64,000 nt of DNA from Fructobacillus cardui. GTDB taxonomy: Bacteria > Bacillota > Bacilli > Lactobacillales > Lactobacillaceae. The stretch's first letter is position 1, and each line of letters opens with the position of its first letter. The DNA is taken from NCBI RefSeq assembly GCF_023218935.1, contig NZ_JAJIAL010000003.1; one strand, written 5' to 3'. The notes beneath the pieces are model-generated. The model was given only the letters and a program-made list of their open reading frames with translations. It searched no databases and was not told the DNA's origin. This document shows, piece by piece, positions 8,277 to 16,900 of the stretch. The translations under genes were made by a program, and so were the position numbers.

Positions 8277-8642
8277 ATGAAGTCAAATTTTCAAAGTTAT
8301 AAAGAGCCAAATTTCTTGGCAAGCTCAACTGTTCGACCATTGTTGATGACTGTGTCTGTTAATAAGACAGTACAGCCAGGAGATGTTTATGTGGTTGGCA
8401 GTCAAGCAAAGGGTATTGTATTCACCGGTCGTGATGTATCCGCTGGTGACAATGCCCCTGTTTCTGTCATGTTCGGAGGAGTCGTATACGGCAACCGAGT
8501 GAACGGATTGACAGCAGAATACAAGAAGCAGTTAGCTGATGCTGGATTTAAGTTCGTGGAAGACTTTAACGTTGATACGTCAACGCAAGCAACACCAACA
8601 TCAGTAGCAACTTCTCAATCATATCAAGGAGGTAATAAGTAA
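8277..8642 (+). CDS. Probable head decoration or capsid accessory protein
   Basis: This 121-residue beta-rich protein lies between scaffold and major capsid gene, the position of head-decoration or stabilising proteins in phages with an E-type capsid. Residues about 35-70 (VQPGDVYVVGSQAKGIVFTG) are typical of such beta-sandwich proteins. ATG 8277 is preferred over TTG 8271 because AAGGAGGA lies nine bases before it. Its stop overlaps the capsid start (TAATG), so translation is coupled. The exact family is not certain. Confidence 0.6.
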   Translation: MKSNFQSYKEPNFLASSTVRPLLMTVSVNKTVQPGDVYVVGSQAKGIVFTGRDVSAGDNAPVSVMFGGVVYGNRVNGLTAEYKKQLADAGFKFVEDFNVDTSTQATPTSVATSQSYQGGNK

Positions 8643-9664
8643 TGACTACAACAGTATTGGATTTATTCCCAACACATGAGTTGGTCAATTATGCAGGCGA
8701 AGTAGGATTGAAGCAATTCCCATTGATGGAATTGTTCCCAGCCCACAAGTTTGAAACAGACGATATTTGGGTAATTAATGGTCAAACAAACATCCCAGAA
8801 ATTGCCCACATTCATGGCGAAGATACTGAAAGTGAAATCGGTTCACGTTCTGCAGAGCGAACATCAGTTGAAGCTTACATCTTGAAGCGAAAGATGTTGC
8901 TGAAGGGTTCTGAAATGCGCAAGTTGTCAATGCCACGTTCTGCTGATGAATTGGCTTATTTGAAAAACAACGTGTTTAATGACGCAACTAATTTGGTTAA
9001 CTCAACTAACGCTGCGTTGGAATTGATGCGTGTTCGTGCTTTGACTGAAAAGACGTTCACTATGCCAACGGCAATGACGGGAGCAACTGCTGAACAAAAG
9101 TTCGATTATGGATTGCCTGATTCATCTCAATTGTCAGCGGTTAACTTTGCTGATCCAAACGTTGACCCAATTGAAGTGCTTGAAGACTGGGTTGATAATG
9201 CAAACTTTGATGTGACTCGTGGAATTTTGTCAAAGAAGGCGTTCAATGCTATCCGCACGAACCCTAACACTGTTAAGCGAGTAAATGGATTGAATTCACA
9301 GTTCGGCTTGAAGTCAGTAATGTCATCAGAATTGAACAACTTCTTGGCTAACAACGATTTGCCAGAATTGGTAGTTTACTCACAGAAGTACCAAGACAAT
9401 GGTGTAACCAAAAACATGATTTCAGATGGACGTTTGGCATTATTTGGTGATGGAATTGTTGGTGAAACAGCATTCGGAATTACTGAAGAAGAAGCTGCAC
9501 TTGGTTCACAGTCTGGGGTTGACCTTTCAAAGGTTGGGAACATCGCCTTGACTTCATGGCATGAAAGCTCTGATCCAATTATTAACGGAATTAAGGCAAC
9601 TGCTCTTGCTGTTCCAACATTGGCACAGAAGAACACTTTGTTGCAGGCATCAGTATTGGGATAA
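8642..9664 (+). CDS. Major capsid protein (phage capsid family E)
   Basis: The 340-residue protein matches the E-family (HK97-fold) major capsid proteins in length and in its conserved start (DLFPTHELVNYAG, FPAHKF) and middle (EDTESEIGSRSAERTSVEAYILKRK). It builds the icosahedral shell. Highly biased codons (TTG for Leu, CGT for Arg) are in line with high expression. It is translationally coupled to the preceding gene and followed five bases later by the connector. Confidence 0.9.
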   Translation: MTTTVLDLFPTHELVNYAGEVGLKQFPLMELFPAHKFETDDIWVINGQTNIPEIAHIHGEDTESEIGSRSAERTSVEAYILKRKMLLKGSEMRKLSMPRSADELAYLKNNVFNDATNLVNSTNAALELMRVRALTEKTFTMPTAMTGATAEQKFDYGLPDSSQLSAVNFADPNVDPIEVLEDWVDNANFDVTRGILSKKAFNAIRTNPNTVKRVNGLNSQFGLKSVMSSELNNFLANNDLPELVVYSQKYQDNGVTKNMISDGRLALFGDGIVGETAFGITEEEAALGSQSGVDLSKVGNIALTSWHESSDPIINGIKATALAVPTLAQKNTLLQASVLG

Positions 9665-9668
9665 GCTC

Positions 9669-10478
9669 ATGACATATGCAGACACTAAGTCAATTAAGTT
9701 GATGATTGGTGACGATTTCTTTGTAGAAAACGAAATCGATAGTAACCAAACTGATGCAGTTATTGCTGACGCAAGCGCACAAGTAGACATTGATGAAGTT
9801 CCTACTGTGTACAAAGAACGTGCGTCTCGTCTGTACGCTTGCCATTTATTAACGATGATTGCCCAATCACGCAATTCATCGGTTGATGGTGTTTCCAGTG
9901 AAAAAGTTGGTGCGCTTTATTTAAGGAAAGGAGAAGTCATGGCTGATGGCTCAGAAAACCAAGCAAACGACCAAACAGTCGCAGGAGGAAACGTTGCCAA
10001 CGGGTCAACAAACACAACCCAAACGGGAAGTACAACAGCAACCCAAGCAACAAGCACACAATCAAGCCAAGAAGGAACAAGCGGATCAAGTTCAGCCGCT
10101 GGAACAAATGGAACAGCCGAAACAGGTAGTTCACTTTCTCAACCAGCAGAACCAACTCCGGAAGAACAGTTTCCACAGTCGCACTATGTGAAACCTGTTC
10201 ATGCTGACATCTTGGCTTCTAAGGCATTTAAAGAATCAGGGTTACTCCCTCCAAAGGAGTATTACTATTACCCTGATTTGCCAAATGAAGATGATTACCA
10301 ATGGGTTGGATATATGCCACAAGACGGAGAGACGTTTTACAGCTTCTTCCAAAAGTACGGTGTGCAACCAGTTGACATTCGAACTTGGAATCCGCAAACT
10401 TACGAACGCCGTTTCGCCTCGTACGGTGGTCAGTATTGGATGTTGCGAATTAAGGTGAGTCGTTTACCTCATGATTAA
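9669..10478 (+). CDS. Head-tail connector (DUF4054) fused through a linker to a LysM-like domain
   Basis: Residues 1 to about 85 match DUF4054 connector proteins (ADTKSIKLMIGDDFF, RASRLYACHLLTM). A low-complexity Gln/Thr/Ser/Gly linker of about 85 residues follows. The last 60 residues (QDGETFYSFFQKYGVQPVDIRTWNP) look like a LysM or related small fold. Connector proteins are usually a single domain of about 120 residues, so the long linker plus terminal module is unusual. I start at ATG 9669, just after the capsid stop. The end overlaps the next gene by eight bases. Confidence 0.7.
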   Translation: MTYADTKSIKLMIGDDFFVENEIDSNQTDAVIADASAQVDIDEVPTVYKERASRLYACHLLTMIAQSRNSSVDGVSSEKVGALYLRKGEVMADGSENQANDQTVAGGNVANGSTNTTQTGSTTATQATSTQSSQEGTSGSSSAAGTNGTAETGSSLSQPAEPTPEEQFPQSHYVKPVHADILASKAFKESGLLPPKEYYYYPDLPNEDDYQWVGYMPQDGETFYSFFQKYGVQPVDIRTWNPQTYERRFASYGGQYWMLRIKVSRLPHD

Positions 10479-10959
10479 AGATACCAACAACATCCCAGAA
10501 GCAATTCAGTCTCTTAATGAGCTAAATGGTTCAAATTTAAGGGCGGGGGTGTTGGACGATGGTAAGGAACACATGATTGCACATGTGCAGGAATACGGGG
10601 CAACCATTACACCTAAGAATGGTGACTACTTAACTATTCCAATGCGTGATGGTAGTTTTAGAAAGCTTAAATCAGTAACCATACCTGCTAGGCCTTTCAT
10701 AGCACAGACAGTTTTAAGACATTCGGAAGAGTGGGGACAGCTTGTTAATGAAATGGCTGTTTCTGCCATTAGTGGCAGAAATGTCAAAGGTTTAAAGAAA
10801 AATTTGGCAGATAAAATGGCATTAGACATCAAGACGACGATGTTTAATGGTGATTTTAAAGCGAATGCACCAATCACTATTGCAAACAAGAACGGTTCAC
10901 GTCCTTTGATTGACACAGGAGCGTTACAAGGTGCAGTTCGAGGGGAGGTTGAGAAATGA
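10471..10959 (+). CDS. Phage neck/tail-completion protein (HK97 gp10-like)
   Basis: This 162-residue protein has features of HK97 gp10-like or virion morphogenesis proteins: HVQEYGATITPKNGDYLTIP near residue 35, then IPARPFIAQTV, and a C-terminal PLIDTGALQGAVRGEV. These proteins join head and tail. It overlaps both neighbours slightly, as expected in a compact late operon. The order connector, neck, closure, terminator is broadly conserved. Confidence 0.7.
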   Translation: MIKDTNNIPEAIQSLNELNGSNLRAGVLDDGKEHMIAHVQEYGATITPKNGDYLTIPMRDGSFRKLKSVTIPARPFIAQTVLRHSEEWGQLVNEMAVSAISGRNVKGLKKNLADKMALDIKTTMFNGDFKANAPITIANKNGSRPLIDTGALQGAVRGEVEK

Positions 10960-11327
10960 AAAAGAAATCATTTGCAAAAATGATTCGCAAATATGCGATT
11001 GATTTTCAATATGCCAAACGGGAGGACAAAACCAACGCTCTTGGAGAAACAGTTAAAGGATTTGGCGATAAGGTATCGGTTCACGAGGTTATTCTTCCTT
11101 ATAACCAAGGAGACATGCCTGTAGGTGCTAATCAGACGGTTAGACAATCAATTACTGATGCAGGAGTTGTGCAAACGACAGACCACGTATGGTATTCGTT
11201 GACTAGCGTTCCAGTTGGTACTCGTGTTTACCACAATTGGAACGAGTACGAGGTTATTGCTGTTGATGACTACTCTGATTATTCAGACGTTGTTATTTAC
11301 TACTTGAAGGGACAGACAAACTTATGA
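10956..11327 (+). CDS. Probable head-closure protein
   Basis: This 123-residue protein is beta-rich in the second half (VWYSLTSVPVGTRVYHNWNEYEVIAVDDYS), which fits small head-closure or stopper proteins. The assignment rests mostly on position between the gp10-like gene and the tail terminator. Both ends overlap their neighbours by four bases (ATGA), so translation is coupled. I do not recognise a specific family. Confidence 0.5.
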   Translation: MKKKSFAKMIRKYAIDFQYAKREDKTNALGETVKGFGDKVSVHEVILPYNQGDMPVGANQTVRQSITDAGVVQTTDHVWYSLTSVPVGTRVYHNWNEYEVIAVDDYSDYSDVVIYYLKGQTNL

Positions 11328-11809
11328 AAGAGTTGCATATTTTTGATTATGAAAAATTTATGTCGCAGTTTGTTGTTGGATTCAAGGAAGACCTAGGATT
11401 GACCTTGCGCCCTAGTTATGGAAACGCAACTGTTCCCGAATATCCTTATGTCACTTACGACTTTATCGACACGCACATTGATATCGGCTCATCAGTTGAG
11501 TTGCAAGACCAATTTGATATCGTATTGATGTTTATCGGACACTCGAATCTATTGTCAGAAAGCCTAGAAGCTGGAAATAAGATGATGTGGCTGAAGGATA
11601 GAGAAATTCAGTATCAGTTATCAGATAAAGGAATTGATGTCATACAAATTTATGATCAATCGGTTCTTAATAATCCGATGGCGATTGATACTGAACGTCG
11701 AGTTAAATTTGAAGCTAGATTTAGAGTAATCAACGTTCCAGAAGATGAAACTAATCCAGCAATTGAAGAAGTTGTCACGAATGACAACATTAGAATAAAG
11801 AAAGGTTAA
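11324..11809 (+). CDS. Phage neck/tail terminator protein
   Basis: The 161-residue protein resembles the neck-terminator group (LIC_12616-like): an N-terminal YEYPYVTYDFIDTH-like segment near residue 45, then QDQFDIVLMFIGHS, and a closing RRVKFEARFRVINV. It caps the growing tail tube and joins tail to head. It overlaps the preceding gene by four bases and lies six bases before the sheath gene. Confidence 0.6.
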   Translation: MKELHIFDYEKFMSQFVVGFKEDLGLTLRPSYGNATVPEYPYVTYDFIDTHIDIGSSVELQDQFDIVLMFIGHSNLLSESLEAGNKMMWLKDREIQYQLSDKGIDVIQIYDQSVLNNPMAIDTERRVKFEARFRVINVPEDETNPAIEEVVTNDNIRIKKG

Positions 11810-11815
11810 TTAAAT

Positions 11816-12838
11816 ATGAGTATTGAAGCACTTCAAAGCGATGTAGATGTCGTTATTTCTGCTCAAAGCCCTGTTATTGCACAGGGATTAGGTACGCCAG
11901 CAATCTTTACAAAGAAAACTGGTGGTGAACCTTCATTCAAGCCAACACTGCAAGAATTTAATAGTTCTACCGACGTTGTGACTGCATTTGGTTCTAGTTC
12001 AACGGTATCAAAGGTGGCGCAATTGATTTTTGCGCAATCAAACCGACCAGACCATGTTGATATTATTCAATATACAGACATTGAGACAGCGGTTAATATG
12101 TTTGCAGACGCTGATTGGATGTTTGCATTGTTGGATGATGTATCGGATCAAAACGAAGTCGCTGCTTTTGCGGGGGCTACAACTGAAATTGGTGACAAGT
12201 TTACGGTTGTCCAAGTATCAGATTCTGCAAAGTTGTCATCTTTGTCAACAAGTAAGAACTTGATTGCATTCGTTCATCCGTTGGATAAGGGACGTCTAGA
12301 TGCAGCGGCAGTTGGTAACATTGCTAATTTGCAACCAGGATCAACAACATGGAAGTTCCGTTCAGTGACTGGAATTGCACCTAATGGGTACACATCAAGC
12401 GAACTTGGACAGATTAAGAAGGCTAATGGTATTAGTTATGTAAAGGCCGTTGGCGGTGCGTACATGTTGTCTGAAGGTTGGACAATTACTGGTGATTACA
12501 TTGATGAAATTCACGCTCGGATTTGGATTGAAAATGAAATCAAGGCATCATTGCAAGAGTTGTTGACGAATACAGCGAAGCTGTCATACGACCAACGCGG
12601 CATTATTCAAATTCAATCAGCAATTGATTTGGTATTGATGTCAGCAGCAAACAACGGAATTATTGCAACTGATGATAAGACCGGACGACCAGCGTATGTT
12701 GTGACAGCAACGCCTCGTTCTAGTCAATCTTCTTCAGACGTTCATACACGTACTTACCGCGGTGCTGCGTTTAAGTATGTTCAGGCAGGCGCAATTCATA
12801 ACATTGTTGTTTCTGGACAGATCGCTGATGCAATTTAA
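11816..12838 (+). CDS. Tail sheath protein (DUF3383-like)
   Basis: This 340-residue protein matches the DUF3383 sheath-like group found in contractile-tailed phages of Firmicutes. A repeated-domain beginning (VISAQSPVIAQGLGTPAIFT) is followed by a C-terminal domain (AYVVTATPRSSQSSSDVHTR). It forms the contractile outer tail. With the tube protein, baseplate J and gp25-like wedge downstream, it shows the prophage is a myophage type. Codon use points to strong expression. Confidence 0.8.
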   Translation: MSIEALQSDVDVVISAQSPVIAQGLGTPAIFTKKTGGEPSFKPTLQEFNSSTDVVTAFGSSSTVSKVAQLIFAQSNRPDHVDIIQYTDIETAVNMFADADWMFALLDDVSDQNEVAAFAGATTEIGDKFTVVQVSDSAKLSSLSTSKNLIAFVHPLDKGRLDAAAVGNIANLQPGSTTWKFRSVTGIAPNGYTSSELGQIKKANGISYVKAVGGAYMLSEGWTITGDYIDEIHARIWIENEIKASLQELLTNTAKLSYDQRGIIQIQSAIDLVLMSAANNGIIATDDKTGRPAYVVTATPRSSQSSSDVHTRTYRGAAFKYVQAGAIHNIVVSGQIADAI

Positions 12839-12855
12839 GAAAAGGAGATTAAAGC

Positions 12856-13251
12856 ATGATTCGATTTAATGTAAACACTGATTCAATCATCGTTGATGGT
12901 TTTTCATTGTCAAATTTCGTTGCTGGCGCTGACCCTGTTTCATGGGCGCAAGACCAAGACAACGCTCAAGTCCAACAGGACGCTTTCGGAAACGGTTATG
13001 TGTTGGATAAGAATCACACGGGTGGAACAATCACTGTTCGCCTAATCCCAGGAACGCCTTCATTTAAGAAGATGATGCAATTGGCTGGCCAACGTTCAAC
13101 TTTTGGTGTGATGATTAAGACTTCTGCCGAACGGGTTGGTGGAACGGAAGCGATTATCGTTCGCAAGCCTAATGGAAACGTCACTGAAAACAACCCAAGT
13201 CGTGAATTCCAAATCAAGGTAATCGATTACCAATACGAAGCGCAAGACTAA
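12856..13251 (+). CDS. Tail tube protein (DUF3277-like)
   Basis: This 131-residue product starts with FNVNTDSIIVDGFSLSNFVAGADPVSW and has the length and pattern of DUF3277 inner tube proteins that follow DUF3383 sheaths. Six copies per ring form the tube through which DNA passes. ATG 12856 follows AAAGGAG. The order sheath, tube, chaperone, tape measure is the standard one. Confidence 0.8.
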   Translation: MIRFNVNTDSIIVDGFSLSNFVAGADPVSWAQDQDNAQVQQDAFGNGYVLDKNHTGGTITVRLIPGTPSFKKMMQLAGQRSTFGVMIKTSAERVGGTEAIIVRKPNGNVTENNPSREFQIKVIDYQYEAQD

Positions 13252-13272
13252 GATTAAAGAGGAGATCCTATA

Positions 13273-13674
13273 ATGTCAGAATTTAACGAACAAGCAGCTG
13301 CACAACCAAACGAAACTCAAGAGGTAACGGAAGCACCAGTTAATGACCAATCACAAGCTAAGTCAACAACAGCTACCGATGAAGTCCAAAGTGCATTTGG
13401 CCAAACAAAGACTTTTGCATACAAGGATAATGACGGTAACGTGTTACGTGAATATCACTTCCAATTCCCAGGAATTGAAGCTGGATTGAAGATTACTGAC
13501 TTGGTTGCGTCTAACTTAACTGAATACCGTCAACAGATGGTTAAGCAGTTGGTAACTGATCCAGAAGTTCGCTCAAAGGGACTTGAATGGTTCGATACTC
13601 ATAAGGGGATGTTTGAAGTTCTTCAAGCTCTTGACACGTTTCTTGGGGAAATGCTTGACGGGGTACGCGTCTAA
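13273..13674 (+). CDS. Tail assembly chaperone, short form
   Basis: The 133-residue protein has an acidic, Gln/Thr-rich N-terminus (to about residue 45) and a helical domain (EYHFQFPGIEAGLKITDLV). Its position between tube and tape measure identifies it as the tail assembly chaperone that coats the tape measure during tail formation. An overlapping ORF in the +1 frame immediately follows, as in the two-product G/GT systems. GGGG runs at 13645-13648 and 13660-13663 lie just before the stop and could allow a +1 slip. Confidence 0.75.
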   Translation: MSEFNEQAAAQPNETQEVTEAPVNDQSQAKSTTATDEVQSAFGQTKTFAYKDNDGNVLREYHFQFPGIEAGLKITDLVASNLTEYRQQMVKQLVTDPEVRSKGLEWFDTHKGMFEVLQALDTFLGEMLDGVRV

Positions 13675-13858
13675 TTTTGAAATTGAAGAAGAAATAAAGA
13701 GAAATTTGTCTGCATGGTTGCCATATTTACTCGGAGCATTGAGTATTGATCGTAATGATTACAAATACGCGACACAAAAGCGCAGAGATTTGTTGCTATA
13801 CTGTGCCTCTCAAAGCATTAAAGTAAGGAACGGCGAAGGCCTAGACGTTCTCAATTAA
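13645..13858 (+). CDS. Tail assembly chaperone, extension domain (+1 frame)
   Basis: This frame is +1 relative to the short chaperone and continues past its TAA at 13672. It encodes NFEIEEEIKRNLSAWLPYLL and ends at 13858. The frame is open back to ATG 13583, but no ribosome site is evident, so expression as a fusion by ribosomal frameshifting is more likely. A +1 slip at either GGGG run gives LGK or DGY junctions. The size and place match the T domain of G/GT chaperones. Confidence 0.65.
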
Positions 13859-13890
13859 GGCCAATCATTCGTGATTGGTCTTTTTTTTAT
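13859..13890 (+). terminator. Strong hairpin terminator in front of the tape measure gene
   Basis: CCAATCA and TGATTGG (13861-13877) pair around a TTCG tetraloop and are followed by eight T. It lies between the chaperone genes and the tape measure gene, inside the late operon, where it could lower tape measure output relative to tube and sheath. Confidence 0.8.
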
Positions 13891-13915
13891 ATCTAAACAA
13901 GAAAGGAGGTTAAAA

Positions 13916-16900
13916 ATGGCAGGATTAAGAGATACTGAAGCTCAGGTATCCGTTTCAGTTAGTGGTATAAGCGAATTAGAAAAGCTTAATGAAGCGACTA
14001 ACAGTACCATCGCCAGTTTGACAAAGTTAGATGAGTTGACATCTCGTGGATTTGGAATGTCAGGAGGAGCTAATGGTGGAATTGGCAAAATTGTCGAGGA
14101 AACAAAGCTCGCGTCTGAAAACGTTAATCGTTTTAAAGAAAACTTAGAAAGTGCGGCAAATTCTGGAGCGAGTGTTGCTGAAAAGCTCCAGCGAGGCACT
14201 AGCGCTCTTTCTGAACAATTGAGTATGTCTGAACGTTTATCAGCTTCAAGCGCCAAAATAGCCGAAAATAAGGCGAAAGAAAGCGTTGCAAACGATAAGG
14301 CAGTCATTAGTGCCGAAAAGGTAGCTCAAGCTCAATCACAAACGGTTGAAAAGGCTAACAAGGCTGAAATTAGTGCTGAAAAGCTAACACAAGCACAGAC
14401 AAAGAGTGCTGAAGCGTCTGCTAAATTGGCGCAGGTACAATCTAAGGCAAGTGAATATGTTGTGAAGGCAGCTAACGCACAAGACAAAGAAACTGCATCG
14501 ATTGAAAAAAGTGTTGCAGCGGCTGAAAAGTTAGCGGCTGCGCGTCAAAAAGATCTGGCGTTAGCAGAAAAATACCAAGCACAGACAAACTCAATCAATC
14601 AAGCGGCTTCACGAAGTGCCATGCTTGGTTCTTCGAATGGTGGCGCAAAGCGTGAGGGACGAATTAAGAGTGCTGCTAAAGAAAGCATGGCTTTGTTTGC
14701 TCCAGGAATGCTGATGGCCAGCGGAGTCATGAGAGGAGCTGAATATGTCCAAGACCTGTTCAAGGAAGGTGCAAAGTACAACAGTGAAGTATCTGGAATG
14801 GGCGGAACATGGGGTACTTTGGTTGATGGTGCTCGTGGTGAAGGAATCAGCGCAAGAGATTCTGGAACCGCTAGTGGCATTATTAGCGGAATTCAAAGCA
14901 CGTCTAGAACGACAGGCCGTTCACTTGATTTAGTCAATGAAGGCTATCAGCAGATGTATCACGCTACCGAAAATGCCGATCGAACGAAGCGATTAGTTCA
15001 TTCAGAAATGATGATTGCGGACGCAATGAACATGTCGGATGCGTAGGCAAGTAGATTCGCAATGTATGGTGTCGGTCACTCACTCGACCGAGGATATGTT
15101 ACTGGCGGTGCAATGAACCAAATGGTTCAATATGCACCAGCGTTAAATAGTGCCTTGACCCGTGCCTATTTGGCTCAAAAACAGCATAAGAACATTGCAG
15201 ACGTTGATGAAAAAGATGTCGAAAGAAACAAAGGTTCTTTGCGAGATAGAATCAAGAATAAAGAAGTATCTGCAGCGATGCTGGAAGATGCTTTGAATTA
15301 CTTGGGAGATGATAAGTTTAAGCACGCTGCCGAAAACGCTCAAAAGACGATTCCCGGGATGGTGCGTTCTTTTGAAAACGGACTACCGCGTTTGGTTGGT
15401 AAGTTTGAAAACAGTTTCTTAGAACCGCTTGGAAAGGCTTCGTCTGGTCTGTTTGAAAAAGCGACTAAATGGATTAATGGTACAGATTCAGATAAGTGGG
15501 CAGAATCAGTTGGTAAGTCACTATCAGATATAACTGTCAAATTCACTAACTTTGCATTTGAAGTTGGTAACGGTGTCGGTAAGATTTGGGGAGCAACGTC
15601 TCAGTTCCGTTCTGGATTTGCTGACGGTTTCGTTACTGAATTCGGCAATATTAAGAATGCTGTAGGAGATGCTGCCAAGTTTGTTGGAAAGCAGTATCAA
15701 AAATTAATTGATATTCTTCCGAAAGGTGCTGGTGATAAAGCCAAGGATATAGGCGAAATAACCGGTAAGGTAACGGCGTTTATTGTTGCTTTGAAAGCGG
15801 CTAAGCACTTGCCTGTTATTGGGAAGCCGTTTGAAAAATTGCTGGGATATGCTTCTGAATTAGCTGGAAAGTTGCCGATTATTGGCGGTTCACTTTCAAA
15901 GATTATCGGTGGTCAACCACATATAAAAGCTGGTGACAAGATGATGACAGCAGCCGATACCATGATGGCCGCCGCTAACAAGATGGCAGGAGCTAATGGT
16001 ATTGCTGGTGCTTCTGAATTAGCTGGAGGAGGATTAGCAAACAAAGGACGAGTTGTTTCAAGTGTTGGAAAGTTTACTCTTGCCGAAAAGATGGCCAACT
16101 CTAAATTTGGTGCAGGCGTTGATAATATGTTCCTTAAAGGTGCTGGCTTAGCAAGTAAAGGCGGCATTAAGGGCGTTATGGGTAAGGCGCTCATGGCATC
16201 TTCAACCGGAATTGGCAAGTTAGGAATTGGTTCTGCTAATTTACTAAGCCGTGTTGGGGGTACAAAGCTCGGAGGTCTTGCAGCTGGAGCTGGACGAGTT
16301 GGAAAGAGTATCTTTAGCCGAGGTGGCGGAGCATTAAACGCTGCATTTGCTGGTTTTGACATTTATAGTGCCATGAAGAACAGCAAGGCAGGGACTAAGA
16401 AACGCCATGAAGGAGTGGGTTCGGCAGTCGGTGCAGGTATAGGTGGAACTTTGGGAGCGGCTCTGGGCTCTTTTGTTGGCCCTGTTGGGACTGTAGCCGG
16501 AGGAATGGCTGGTTCTTGGTTGGGAGATAAAGCTGGTGGTTTTGTCGGTTCTAACTGGAACGGCTTGATGAAGTTTGGCGATAAGTTGTTTAATCACCGA
16601 GTATTGCCAGAAGATAAGAGTCATAGAAATAATAATCATTCCAATAATCTATTTAAAGGCTTCCATTTACCAACATTATTCAAGCGTACTGATCATAAAT
16701 CGGCATTTAATAGAAATGACCGAGAGGGCAGTATGCCAAAGATTAAAAATCCGTTCGCTAATTGGAAGATGCCAAAGCTGACTATGCCAAAGCTTCCAAA
16801 GATGACAAATCCATTTAAGAGTTGGAAGTTTCCTAACTTAAAAATGCCTAAGTTACCACGCATTAAAAATCCATTTGCTGGATGGAAAATGCCTAAGATT

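Noticed and set aside
13583..13858. Independent gene starting at ATG 13583 inside the chaperone
   Set aside because: No ribosome site, and the position matches the frameshift extension of tail chaperones.
15913..16362. 149-residue minus-strand ORF in the tape measure region
   Set aside because: Antisense of Gly/Ala/Lys-rich codons produces long Pro/Ala/Leu open frames; there is no start signal or family.
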